Shown: piece after piece, positions 20,946-32,095 of the stretch
Layout: each line of letters starts with the position of its first letter
Numbering within the stretch: position 1 is the first letter of the stretch
Source: Icerya purchasi
Taxonomy: Eukaryota; Arthropoda; Insecta; Hemiptera; Monophlebidae
Direction: 5' to 3'
Assembly (NCBI GenBank): GCA_039619475.1
Contig: CM077116.1
Location: 274,040,758 to 274,104,757, forward strand
DNA: 64,000 nucleotides
Made by a program: the position numbers and the translations under genes
The notes under the pieces: generated by a model
What the model was told of the DNA's origin: nothing
Databases searched by the model: none
The model's input: only the letters and a program-made list of their open reading frames with translations

Positions 20946-22430
20946 TATTATTAATGGACTGATAGGTGAAGAAGACGATAAATGTGTAGGTCGGTCTTAT
21001 TTTGGGCGAGTTTTATTTCCGTCGAATTACGTGGAGCTAAGTTTATGGAAAGTGCACACCGCATATCATGCTGAGGATCCAGTCTATTTCTGTACTTGTT
21101 TTTTAAGACAGCAAGGCACGAAAATCCTGCTTCACACAAATAAGTAATTGGAAATGGTAGCGGAGCCTTTTTAGCTTCATTGTTCAGAATATGCTTTTCA
21201 GATAATTCTGCCCAAAATTCCGTGAGACTCATTCCGGCAAATGTTTCTTTTAATACTGCATCACCCTGCAATTCAAGCGATTCTTGTAATCCAGCCGTAT
21301 TATTTTCAACCCCTATTACATTTACTTCAAATGGATTTCTTACCCAACTGTATTTCTCGATGTGGACATTTTGTGGAATATATCTTGCCATTTAATTTTC
21401 AAGATTTCTCAAATCTTCTAAAAACAAATTTAATATGGCAAACGTTTGCTAATTGACGATTAGCAATTTTTTCTTGCCAAAGTTTTGTTTTATTTTTAAA
21501 AATGTCTACTACGGTGCGGTTCTGACCTTGCATTTCTACGTTCAACTGATTTAAGTGATAGAAATATCGCTTTAATATGCCAATTTGGCCATCCAATTTT
21601 TGTTAATGAAGCGATCAGCAAACATTCGTGTTTTTTATCAGTCAAAAATATTTCTATTTCTGTTTCAAGAGAAAAAACTCTGCCTACAATCCTTCAGCGG
21701 GATAACCGACAGATATCTGAATGGTACAATAAATGCTGGTGATCCGAACCCATTTCTTCGCACATAAATCAAAATATCCGCGAGTTCAAAGCGCGCCCTT
21801 TTATGAAGTTTATAATTTGGATTGCGTCCTTTAATACCCGGTGTAGATCTGGCTGCATATCCCGTGTAGCCAAGTTTTCTTCTCGATATAAAAAGCGGTG
21901 TATTGTAACAACCTCTGGAGTTCTTTCCTTGACTTTGGCACAAAACCCTATGCAATTTCCTATCATTATTGGTGCTCCATCCGTACAGACTGAGACACAA
22001 TTTTTCCACTGCAATTGGTAATTCTCAAAAAAAACTTGTCAACTAAAAAAAAAAAAAGTTATTCCCAGTTGAAGTTACCGAGAGCTTTCCACGAAAAAGA
22101 AATTCTTCATAAAAATGTGGAGTTCTGTATGTTAACAGCTGTGGAAAGTCTTCAACATCTACTGATTCGTCGATTTGAATTGAAAATTTTATTTTTGTTT
22201 TGAGATCTGTTATTAACTGTTCTAAAATATCTAATGACATTAAATCTATTCTCGTTTTTATGGTATCGTTCGAAATTGGCACCATTTCCAGCTTCTTCAC
22301 TATTTCATCTTGGCTATCGCAGCTGGTTTGACGCGGGCCACCAGAGCAATCATTTATTTCAATAAATCCTAATGCTAAAAAATTAATTTCTGCCGAAACA
22401 AAACAGCTTGAATGCTGTTTTTAGCCCGTA
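20946..22430 (-). pseudogene. hAT transposase remnant (SCAND3/ZBED5/FAM200-like)
   Basis: Pieces in order on the minus strand, in different frames. PISNDTIKTRI, IKFSIQIDESVDV and LLTYR (22,300-22,060) contain the first acidic site, in the form (L/I)DES(T/V)D. WKNCVSVCTDGAPIM and the IQIINFIKGRALNSR region (22,010-21,770) hold the CTDGA second site. The LCEEM-like segment and the LTxLN region follow (21,760-21,400). The C-terminal block (21,391-20,951) holds WVRNPFEVN and FPITYLCEAGFSCLAVLKNKYRNRLDPQHDMRCALS, the hAT dimerisation region. Several frameshifts and a missing N-terminal zinc finger show a dead copy. Such proteins exist as transposons and as host-domesticated genes; the decay favours a transposon. 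Confidence 0.9.
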
Positions 22431-22689
22431 TGTTGGCAGAGTACTCGATTTCAAGGAATACAATTCAAAAGGAATTCAGTGCTTATACATATGTATATAA
22501 AAATTAAGATATTCACCTACATCTTCTTAATTAACGCGTTTAAAATTAAATAAAGGCCTAACTTTGAATTTATAAAATTAACCAAATTTGAAGTTCAAAA
22601 TAACGATGCGCGCATATTCAAAACGTGTTTTTAATTGTTTGGTTATCTCGCAGTTTTCGTTAACAGTCGACTGACATTTTCTGAACACA

Positions 22690-24190
22690 TTGATTACCTT
22701 TCTTCTTCTACTATTAGAAAAGGCTAAACTTGCTGAAAGCGATGTACTGAACGGGCTGCTGATCCCTATTTACTAATCTCCTTATATAAATCCATCATCC
22801 GTTCGAAATTTGACCGCTGCTCTTTCGTCTATGGCTGTGCTCTCCAAGTCCCTCGCCTGTCTAAATTAAATACAATTCGAAATTCTCGCCTTCGGCTCTG
22901 TCTTGGTGCGTTCAATCCTCTTCGATTTGGCTGAATTCGATACGCCATACCTGTCTCTCCGTAGATCTTATCTAGGCTATCGGTTCCTGATGAAACGTCT
23001 TTCACTCACATCCTCTACTCTTATCCATTCGTTCCTTTCCGTTTATAAAAAAAAACTGCGGTGTTTCACACCTAGGAAAATTCTTATTTTAGCTCGTATA
23101 TATCCGTTTGTCTTAGTCTGTTTTGGCCTTATACAGTTACCAGTAATAATCTTCCCTTTTTTTTCCCTTTTCTTTTGCCAATCTCTGCCACCCTCCTAAG
23201 GCAGTTTTTCTACCCTCATTTTCCAAATTCTTTTCCCATATTATAATTAAGCAGGAATTCTACAACACAATAAATTCACTCTTTCTCTCACACTTGTAAC
23301 CATTTTCACGGATGACTCCGGGGGGGCCTAATGGTATTGGTGCTTCTTTTATCCGTCCAGATGTTATCCTTTCGCAAATATTTCGCCTTCCTTTCTTCTG
23401 TTCCATCTTTACAGCCGAATTAATAGCTATCCTTGGCTTCGTTCTTTTCATTTCGTCTAACCGCTTCTCTTCCACCTATTTAATTATTTCCGACTCCACG
23501 AGTGACCTCCAAAAATCGATCTTCCGGCTCATTCTTGCGATTTTATCATTCTACACATGCGATGTCTCACCCAACTTCTTTCTTCGCCCGTGTTGATTTG
23601 TTGTAGGTGTCGAGAATAATGAGGCGACCGATTCTCTGGCTCGAGTTGCTGCTTCCTCCTACTCCTCCTCTTCCTTTTTCAACAAAAATTCCATCCTCTA
23701 ACCTCCTGGCACTATAGGTAACAAATTTTATCGTAGATTTTGGTTAGATATATACATTTGTTCTTTCCGTAACGTCTGTCTGTACAACCTAATCTTCCTT
23801 CTGTTTCATGGTTCTTCAATTTTCCTTCACTCTCCTGTTCCGCTGTTGTCTCTATTATTCGTTTACGTTTTAATCATTCTCTTCTACTATCTTCCTCGTC
23901 ACCCCTTAGTTTCTTTTCCACATTGCTCTCTTCATCCGAACGAATCAGCGGTTTGCCAGGCTGATCGCGTTCTATTTGAATGTCCCATCCTTTTCTTAGG
24001 AACGTTATGTTCTATTTTCATCTACCGAAGCTCAGGCTTCCTACTACTTATTCTGTGTCTTACGTCCTGTCCTTCCTTCTTCTTTCATCATCCCGGTAAT
24101 ATTAGTTCCTTTATATTTTCTATATCTGATCGAATTGACGACTCTTTTCCTTTTTATTTCTCGGTAAGGCTGCTTACTTATTGCATCCAA
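22690..24190 (+). pseudogene. Family P non-LTR element, decayed copy
   Basis: Reads SIIRSKFDRCSFVYGCA and RLSKLNTIRNSRLRLCLGAF (22,790-22,910, RT thumb), LRRSYLGYRFLMKRL (22,955-23,000), then DDSGG (23,310) and FFCSIFTAELIAIL (23,395-23,440, RNase H Glu), LIISDS (23,485; Asp), VENNEATDSLARVAAS (23,610-23,655; last Asp) and CSLHPNESAVCQADRVLFECP (23,925-23,990; Cys/His). All four RNase H acidic residues can be seen, but frameshifts separate them. Same family and domain order as 63,077-64,000. Confidence 0.82.
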
Positions 24191-24865
24191 AAATAATAAT
24201 AATGTAAACGAAAACAAATAAAATGTAATGACTTGACAGCACTTGACAGATAGAACGATACCTAAACAATTACGATTACATTATGTATAAATGCGTTACA
24301 CCGAAATGATAAAATCGCGCAATTCGCAAAATCGAATTGTGTAATTACACACATTCGTGAAATGGGGCAACTTTTAAATAGTTCGTTAAATAAGCAAATG
24401 GCTTCTGCCCGCTCTTCGTACATATACATTGTACATTTCGTGTAACTGAAGAAATACGGATGTAAAATAAGATACACTTGTGCAGCGTATTATAGTCGGG
24501 GTAAATAACAGTAACGAATAGAATTAATAGGCGCTAGATGAGCTGTGTACACGATAGACAAAAATAAAACCCATTGTAAGAATTTCGTGAACTGTTCGAG
24601 AAAATATTTTTGTATTCATAAAAATTACTGAATTTAAAAGTTTCTTTTACAAAGCCTAAACATAATCTGTGTGTGCTACATAAAAATCAATGTCTGACCG
24701 TATGTTTTAATTTCAAAATCTACTGTTCAGACTTTGACTTCCGCCGTTAATTAGAATTATTTTCGGAGAAGATTTTAATTCTTGATCCATCACAAATAGT
24801 AATAGGAAAGCCAACAACGTTCCATTTTAGTCTCGGCACAATGTAGAAAAATAAGTTATTTCTTT
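24191..24865. other. No feature found
   Basis: AT-rich DNA with no recognised coding or repeat content. Confidence 0.4.
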
Positions 24866-25150
24866 TGCTTCTATGTACGCTGTCCTCGAAGAACGTTGGC
24901 GATCATCTGCTTGACTTGATATTTATCCACGACTCTCCTGAATATTTCCACCGTATTTAATTTAAACCACTTCCTTAAGTTTTCCATCGACATTATTCTT
25001 GGTCGGGCATGCCTGCGACTAGTCCTATTTGCCGCAATATCGCAATAAGCATTTCGTGTCCTACTGTGTCGAACGCCTTTTCGTAATCTACGAAACAACC
25101 ATATATGTCAGTTTGAACCTCACGACATCTTTGAATGAGCACCTGAACAT
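24866..25150 (-). pseudogene. RTE-like reverse transcriptase with internal deletion
   Basis: The minus strand reads VQVLIQRCREVQTDIYGCFVDYEKAFD and MLIAILRQIGLVAGMPDQ (25,145-25,010), the RT motif A region (FVDYEKAFD). It jumps directly to ENLRKWFKLNTVEIFRRVV (24,980-24,900), the extreme C-terminal segment, in another frame. The same C-terminal segment ends the RTE-like relic at 36,291 (KDIRKWLGRTSVEIFRAAV). Everything between motif A and the tail, including the YADD site, is deleted. Confidence 0.8.
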
Positions 25151-27260
25151 AATTACAGAGCTTAACTTTTAGGTTTATTAAAAATAGTAAATGTAAAACG
25201 ATTTATTTTCGGTTTTCGTTTATTAATAATTTCCATAGTAATTTGTAGTGGGTAACAAGGTTTCTTAAGTAAAGATTTAGAATAACGTTTCAATGTGTCA
25301 AGAGTGGAAGCACTGCCAGAACCATTTTATTTACACATGCGCTGTTTTTGATAGAAAATATGTGCGTCATTCAAATATTTCAGAAATTTAAATTAAAGCA
25401 CCGGCAGGAGTCTCATAACGGGGATTGCAATATCGGGTATAAAAATTATCTTTCGTAGCAATGCAAAGTTCAGCGTAAGGGAAAAAATTTAAATTGCGAT
25501 GAAAAAGAAATAAAAACTTAAACAAAATTTTCATGAAATTTTAATGAAAATTTTTGGGTTGAAAATGTTCTTCACATAGCCTACGGAATAAGTCATGAAA
25601 TGAGCAAAACCCATTACGCACATTTTGTAAATTGTTTAAAATTCACATTTCATACATCGTGCGATTTTATCATCTCTGCTCGTAACACAGATGTACATGT
25701 TTGGCGGATGAGTGTAGACACTTAAAAAGCTACTATACAAACAGAAAAGAAAAGAAAAAACAGTTAAATTAATATTAGCACATATATTTCAATACATTTT
25801 AATATTTGCAACAGCATGGTGCCTGTATTTCTTGCAATCTCTCGTAATGTTTTTATTGGTCGGTAAATCGTGAAACTAATAAAACTATCAACTTCAAACA
25901 TTACGTGAGCATATGCCGGTAATTATAAAATGCCGAGAAATACGTGCCACATATATTTAACTCCAAATTACTACTTTAGTAAATGGAACTTCGGAATTTT
26001 CTTCTTTTTTTTTCTTCTTTTTTTTTTCTTCTTTTTTTTTTCTTCTTTTTTTTTATAAGAAGTTTTAAGAATCGTTAACGATGAGGTTAATATATTACCA
26101 TACCGATATATCCAGTCTGCTCTTTATAGTGGCAGGAGTCAATTTTACTAAGAAATAAATAAGAGATGTATTATTTTGAAGAATTTTAACGCGTAAATAT
26201 CAATTGAGAGTTGTCCTTTTTCTATTAAATGTTTCATAAATATTACACACTATAAACATTTTGTTGACTTCATTAATATACAAACCGTTTGTTTATTTAT
26301 TGCAGATTTCGCGCAATCGAATCAACAAAGGTTGAAGGAGATGACTACGAAATCGTAAAAAATTATTAGAAATTAAAAGAAATTCGCATTCTTAAGGTGA
26401 ATATTACGAGCTAATGACAAAAGAATTGGGAGAATATACACTTATATATGTAAAGCAACAATTACCATCTATGTACAATTCATTCTTAGAAAAAGAAAAA
26501 AAAAAAAAAAGGCTTAAAGTCATCCGAAATTACTTATCATTAATCATAGTCATTAGAAATGTAGATAAAAATAATATAAGTTTACTTTTAATTAAAAATA
26601 AAATTAACATATCACGGTAACTTTATTAATGTCATATAAAAAAATACATACACTATTAATGGAAATAAATGATTTAAATTAAAGCAATTTAAAAAGATAA
26701 TGAAGGTAGCCCAATCTTATTCCCCCTTTTTTTTTTATTAAAAAAAAAAGATAATAAATGAATATTATATTAACAAGTTATAAGAAATGTGAGAAAATTA
26801 TAATGGGGTGGTAACATTTTAGTTTTTTCCAATCATAAATGAAGAGGAATTAACAACAATATTATGTACCAAATTATTTTAACATCGATGGAATATTTAC
26901 GGATTATGCACAAAAAGATTTAAAATTTCAGCTTTAGAACGTATTAGATGTAATTTACGCGGGATAATATAGGATATATTTGACAAGGAATAACAATAAC
27001 ATAATATTTAATGGTAATATAGTTGAACTCACAAATAAACTTTTTAAAGAATTTACTAAATTTACAGTTAATGAAATCGAGTATCGTATAAATTTATATT
27101 AAAAGTTGTACTTATTTTGAGTATTGTAGATAAGTATGATAATGATGTGATAAGATATTTAAACGTTTGAAGATGGGAGATAAAAATAATTCAAGGACAG
27201 GAATAATAGATGCAGAAGGAAATGAGGAAATGTAAGAAGCACCGATAAGGGGAAGCAATA
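25151..27260. other. Mostly no gene; polypyrimidine tract at 26,001-26,054
   Basis: 26,001-26,054 is an irregular CTTCTTTTTTTTT-type tract. A 35-codon open stretch near 27,000-27,100 (+), with NNNNIIFNGNIVEL and FTKFTVNEIEYRINLY, looks coding but I cannot name it. The rest shows nothing. Confidence 0.4.
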
Positions 27261-27267
27261 GCGAGTT

Positions 27268-27735
27268 TTAATAGAAAAGAGTAGAAGGACGATTGTTCAG
27301 CAGAGAAGACTGCACATTAAAACAAAACATGGTCAAAATCACAAGGAATATATGTGGAAGAGGGATGAAAAGGGCAAAATAGAGTAGATGCAGATGAAAA
27401 GCGAGAAAATAATGCAGAAATGAGACTATTGTTAAATCGAAGGCAACACAAATAGCAGAGATTGTAGAGCGGTTTAAGAGAAAACAAGTATCGAGAAAAT
27501 CTTGGATGAAGTTGAAGAGATGGCTGAATGGAGAAATAAAAGGAGGCAGGGTTAGAACACGACGGTGGATAGGAGTTAAGCCATAGTTTGGAATGAGCGG
27601 CTGAGAAAAAAAAACAAACAATATTACGGGCTGAAAATACGCCCAAAAATGTGCCCTTGGCAATGGAAGAGCGAGATAAAGAATCCGTCACCTCATTTCT
27701 CTCAATAGAATGTTGTAGTTTCCATCATTCGTTAA
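27268..27735 (-). pseudogene. Family P fragment: RNase H end and C-terminus
   Basis: The minus strand reads SIERNEVTDSLSRSSIAKGTFL (27,730-27,665), matching the GIEDNELVDSLARSA end of RNase H at 63,910-63,950. A tail follows with NLCYLCCLRFNNSLISALF and IPCDFDHVLF, matching 10,790-10,930. Two frames are interleaved by frameshifts. 5'-truncated. Confidence 0.75.
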
Positions 27736-28054
27736 AACATGTATTAAAAAATTCGTCAGGGAGATTCCTTCAACGTAAAAACCGCTTTCAGCTAAAAATG
27801 TCGGTATTGCTCAGTCCTTATTCTTACTATTCAATCAAAACTGGTCTAAACGTGAACTTCTTAATTAGCTTAAATAGAGAATGTCTTCGCAGTAAGTGTT
27901 TAAGAATTAAATTCTTGCTTCTTACAATTAATGGAATCTAAATATTTTTCTTAAGAATATTTACAGGTGGCGCTAAATTCGTATGGTCAAATAGAGCGGT
28001 AGACGCTGCATTTACAGCGTGGAATCAATTAATATTTAAGTTTAAGCTTTCTCT

Positions 28055-28400
28055 TAAGTCTTTTATTTTTTCACTGCCGATTTGTTCGCCATTGATAAAG
28101 CCCGTGACTTTATATTAAATACAAGACGCGTTGAAGGAAAAACTGTAATAATTTTCTCAGACAGTCGAAGCAGCCTATCGTCGGCTCTTCAGCCACTTCA
28201 TTTATTATGGTCACCTATTGATTTTCGAAGTCGGGATTCACAAGAGTTTCGAATGAAGGGGCTACAGTAAAGTTTTATTAAATTCCTGGCCATCGCGTGA
28301 TCATTTTTAACAGCATGGTACACTGGGGGAATAGAGACGCGCGGTCTTGCATGAGCTGATATGGCCATCAAGCGATCTTTTGGATATAGTTAAACGAAAT
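28055..28400 (+). pseudogene. RNase H remnant of a non-LTR element
   Basis: Reads FTADLFAIDKARDFI (the usual Glu is Asp), then GKTVIIFSDSRSSLSSAL with the conserved Asp in SDS. Downstream, another frame gives LHELIWPSSDLLDIVKRNK. The first Asp and the last motif are not visible. It differs in sequence from family P and from the I-like copies above, so it is probably a third RNase H-bearing family. Confidence 0.6.
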
Positions 28401-28865
28401 AAATTACGGAGCGGATAGAAAAATCAGAGGAACGAAAGGGAGAAGGGGATTTAATATAAATAAATAACTCGTTGATGACCAAATGGTTTTATACCGGACT
28501 AAAAATAAAAAATTTAATAAAGGCTAAGTTTACTTAGAATGATAACTGAATAAATACTGTTATCGCTTTTAATATTTCCGCTACTTCCTAAAAAGGTAAT
28601 CGTGTTCTTTTATTTTGTCAAATTTACGAATCAATAAAAATCAACTAAAACTGAAAACCCCTTTTTGATTTGCAAAGCGCTCGAAAAAACTTTGTAAAAA
28701 TGAAAAATTCATAATTCAATCAAATAAATGTTGTCACGCGGCGATCGTCTCTGTGTTTGAACTGCATTTTTTTACTATAAAATCATTTAACATACTGTTT
28801 GTTAAATATAAATTAATTGGAACAAATTTAAAAATATACATATCACGAACGAATTTAAATATATA
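28401..28865. other. No feature found
   Basis: AT-rich; nothing recognised. Confidence 0.35.
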
Positions 28866-28884
28866 TATATATAAAGGATATATA

Positions 28885-28927
28885 CTACTTAGAAACGCTT
28901 TCGAGCATGGCTTATCGTCAGCTAAAA
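28885..28927 (-). ncRNA. Hammerhead-like motif, CUGACGA core
   Basis: On the minus strand: UUUUAG, core CUGACGA (28,921 to 28,915), U, a hairpin with AGC/GCU, GAA, AGCGUU, U, CUAAG. Relative to 8566-8604, stem II has G-C changed to A-U at one pair, a compensatory change. The outer stem II pair is lost. Confidence 0.6.
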
Positions 28928-29010
28928 ATTAATAAAACCGCACAAAGCATGTGATCAAAACAAACTCCAACTCCTTTTAAAGTCCGATCACCAAGTTTGT
29001 GTGGTCTTAT

Positions 29011-29046
29011 TCATTTTTAGCTGACGATAAAAACGTTCCCAAGTAT
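29011..29046 (+). ncRNA. Decayed hammerhead-like motif
   Basis: Core CTGACGA at 29,021-29,027 is followed by a deletion that removes stem II; the AACGTT and CCAAGT remains follow. Predicted inactive. Confidence 0.5.
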
Positions 29047-29080
29047 TATATAATGTGGTTTAACATTTAAATTTGTTTGT

Positions 29081-30035
29081 TATATTTGCATTTGTTATCA
29101 ATTACTACGTTCTATTTTTTTACTTTTATTATGACGCACGAAATTCGATTAATATTAATTATTATTTGTAGTCGGCTGCATTATTATTGCTAGTCTGCAC
29201 AATGTGAGACAGGTGATCGAATGGCATCTGCCATATAATTTTCTAGTTAAAAAAGGGTTTTCCAGCAATTTTCTAACCAAATTAAAATGTATCAATTATA
29301 ATTTTCTTACTAGTTTATAGCGTTCCTAGCAAATTTTCGAGATAAAAATGGAATACAAACATCAAGGTCGATTAAAGTATCCTTATAAAGAACAGTAAAA
29401 CTCTAGCTGTGGAAACACTGTTACAAAGTGAAAATGTGTTGATTTCTAAGGAGTCCAAAAAAAGAAGAAAAAAAAAAGTGAACTACAAAAATGAAATGTA
29501 AATTTAACTTTTACAAAACCTCTTTATAAGTTTAAGATTTTGATAAAGGAAAAATTAAAATTAACTAAACCCACAAAAAAAGTACGTATATATGTATGTA
29601 GTAATCTGCAATCATCTAGATTAACATTCATACACATGCACAGATATGTACATACATACTAATTATGACCAATCAGGGGTGTAATGTGATCACCACCAAG
29701 AAAGAGAAAAAGAAGAGGAAGAACAATCACTTAAAATTTCTACAACTCAGCTTGTTCATTCGCCATTGCATTTCAGCAGCAATAGGAACATAAAATACAA
29801 ATTGATAATAATAACAACAATATAAATGTGTGATTTTAGTGGGTTCTGAAGTATAGACCTAAAAATATCAATACATAGTAATGGCCGAGAGGTTAGAAAT
29901 TAAAAAAGAAAAAAAAAAAATAACCAAGAAAAATAAAGGAATGAAAATAAATCAATCAATAAAAAACTAAAAGTTAAACTATTAACGATGCAACCAAGCC
30001 ATTCTGAAATTTTAAGGTTCATAAACCTGAGTACT
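29081..30035. other. No feature found
   Basis: AT-rich DNA with A-rich runs at 29,460-29,480 and 29,905-29,925. Nothing recognised. Confidence 0.35.
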
Positions 30036-30300
30036 AAAAATGCTAAATTTTTAGATGAACTAATAAAATTCGATATAAAACATGGATACATTGAAAAGTA
30101 AACCTTTGCCAAACACTTAATTTTAGAAAAATATGAAATTTATAATGGCATAACTAAAAACTTAACAATATTTTAAATAATTAGAGATAATAGAAATTTG
30201 GATTTCGCTGAAAATTATTATATTTATAAGAATTTGAGTAATATTATTAACAACAACTTACCAAAAACCATAATCCATTATTTAAAGTTTAGTTATTTTG
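30036..30300 (+). pseudogene. PLE C-terminal remnant
   Basis: Reads HGYIEK, stop, TFAKHLILEKYE (30,080-30,140), aligning with EIEKSTYAEHFIKNKH. Then RDNRNLDFAENYYIYKNLSNII (30,185-30,250) aligns with NIAENYCINKYKNNIL of copy 2. Stops interrupt it and the GIY motif itself is lost. Confidence 0.72.
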
Positions 30301-30503
30301 TAATTTTTTAGTAATTTTCAGTAATATTCAGTAATTTTAGTCGTTTCATAGATAATTAATGATTAAATTTTATTTTTACTTTATTATTTTTCATTTTATC
30401 GTTATTTGTTTCTTGATCCCGATATATTGATTATTACTCGTTTTAAATTTGACTATCGATCTTTACTATATTATAATAATAGTTTTAATTTTATGTTTAT
30501 ATT

Positions 30504-30543
30504 GCTCCATTATTATAGATTAATATCCGAAACTAGTCGATGG
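30504..30543 (+). ncRNA. Decayed hammerhead-like motif
   Basis: Core AUUAUUA (30,509-30,515), U, hairpin GAU/AUC, GAA (30,529-30,531), palindrome ACUAGU, C. Stem I is not complementary. It lies at the expected distance after the PLE coding remnant. Confidence 0.4.
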
Positions 30544-31063
30544 TTTGTATAAAATTTGAATTATATTATGTATTAAAGTTTGTGTTGTTTGTTTAAATCA
30601 ATATCACACAATAAGTATGTTTTCATATCGTATTATATTTTTAACCAATGACTAGTTGATCTACAGCATGAACCACACTCTTATTGGATTCAACAAATTT
30701 GTAAATGAAATACGTGAGTGCCACCTAGACTATCCATTAATTCATTTATTTTTGATGTATGTATTTAAACATTTGCGGTGGTTCATACAAATTTGCAATA
30801 GTTCTATTAAACTAGAGCGGAAAACAAATTTTAAAATATTGCATTTGAACAAACTGTCTATACCTTTACATTATATTTTTTGAAAGGTATATGATATCTT
30901 ACTCTGTATTAGAACTTCTAGTTACGCCATCTTTCAAAAAAATATTACTGATAACGGCAAAGTAAAACAAATCACTATATATGCACTTACATAATGCTAT
31001 ATTTCCGTTATATTGATTTTATATAAAAGTTCGCAGCGTATAACATTAACTTGAGCTATATAA
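30544..31063. other. No feature found
   Basis: AT-rich; a 75-codon frame at 30,656 (+) has no motif. Confidence 0.35.
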
Positions 31064-31122
31064 AACAGAAAATCACATAATAATATAATATATAAGAAAA
31101 CGTAAAACGTAAAATAATACAG

Positions 31123-31173
31123 CAGTCCGACCGGTCGGTTTTGTCTTTTTTATTTAGACATATTTATGGACTG
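31123..31173 (-). ncRNA. Hammerhead-like motif, variant core, decayed
   Basis: On the minus strand: stem I CAGUCC; core AUAAAUA; U; stem II GUCU/AGAC; AAA where GAA is expected; a CCGGUC stem III region with four extra bases; stem I' GGACUG, a perfect 6-bp partner. Confidence 0.5.
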
Positions 31174-31509
31174 AATTTATTTGTTCATTATTCAATATGT
31201 TTAGTCATTATTCAACAATTAGTTGATATATGTACATATAAACATAAATAAACACATAAATTGAATTCAAATTATAATAGAGCTAATTTTAAATAGTTTT
31301 AATATCAAATAATGTATTTGTAACTGTTGTACCTTTGATGTTATATTTCTATTTATATAGTATTTTTCTGTAATGTTTAACATTTTACTATCATTAATTT
31401 GAATTCAGTTTATTTATTTATTTATGTTTACATATATATATATATATATATGTATATCGACTAATTATTAAATAATGACTATATATCTTGAATAATAAAC
31501 AAATAAATT

Positions 31510-31559
31510 CAGTCCATGAATATGTCTAAATAAAAAGACGAAACCGGTTGGGCGAACTG
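31510..31559 (+). ncRNA. Hammerhead-like motif, variant core
   Basis: Stem I CAGUCC (31,510-31,515); core AUGAAUA (31,516-31,522); U; stem II GUCU (31,524-31,527) with AGAC (31,536-31,539); GAA (31,540-31,542); palindrome ACCGGU (31,543-31,548); U 31,549; then GG and, after four extra bases, ACUG. Core position 3 is A and position 8 is U. Confidence 0.55.
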
Positions 31560-31612
31560 CTACATTGTTTTATATTTTACGTTTCCTTATATATTATATT
31601 ATTATGTGATTT

Positions 31613-31649
31613 TTAGGATTCCGTAAACATATAATATACGGAATCCTAA
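31613..31649. repeat. Perfect 13-bp palindrome
   Basis: TTAGGATTCCGTA (31,613-31,625) and TACGGAATCCTAA (31,637-31,649) flank an 11-base AT-rich loop at the outer edge of the PLE end pair. Confidence 0.85.
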
Positions 31650-32095
31650 TAAGATGGTTCAGAAACGACAAAAATATCAAAAAAAATCAATAACTCACGA
31701 ACGGTTTAACTTATAAATTTAAAATTTGGAACATACATTACAATTAAAAATCTTTTTAAAACAATCTATAATTTCAATATGACCGATTACCCTGGGCGGC
31801 AAAAAAACAAAAAAACCGTCAAGAATATATAATATGGTATCTAAAACGACCTCAAAAATCATAACTCATCACTTGATAAACCTATAAAGCTGAAATTCAA
31901 AATATAAACTAAAATGTAGGAGTTCTTTCATAAAATCAAAAAAAGTACGGTAAAAATTTAATTAAACCTTCCTTTTGCGCTAAAAACAGCCAAAAAAAGG
32001 AAGTTCACGAAAGCATTATCGCGAGTAAAAACGTTGGAGAAACCAAAACTTATTTCAAGTACATGAATAAGGGACCGCTACATAGGTAAAATATA
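31650..32095. other. No gene; A-rich spacer before satellite
   Basis: Non-coding; words such as ATAACTCAYCACTTGATAA look like a diverged relative of the satellite family, but the match is too weak to extend the array. Confidence 0.35.

Larger units (their letters stand above)
28866..29080. mobile_element. PLE end pair, inverted, with hammerhead-like motifs
   Basis: The left half (28,866-28,965) and right half (28,975-29,075) are imperfect inverted repeats sharing GCTAAAAAT, ATAA.ACC.CACAAA and GTGATC words. Both carry the PLE copy 2 type of motif facing outward. There is no coding part between them. Confidence 0.75.
31064..31620. mobile_element. PLE end pair, inverted, second type
   Basis: The left arm (31,064-31,270) and right arm (31,400-31,620) are inverted repeats sharing ATCACATAATAATATAATAT, ACATATTTATGGACTGAATT and TAAACATAAATAAA words. 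The centre is about 31,335. Each arm carries an outward-facing hammerhead-like motif. There is no coding part: it looks like the two ends of a PLE with the body lost, or a non-autonomous dimer. Confidence 0.78.

Noticed and set aside
26870..27175. Coding-like stretch with NNNNIIFNGNIVEL and FTKFTVNEIEYRINLY
   Set aside because: Only about 35 codons open and I cannot name a family; noted in the spacer entry but not called.
31434..31452. TA runs as promoters
   Set aside because: They are microsatellites; no initiator or downstream gene supports a promoter.
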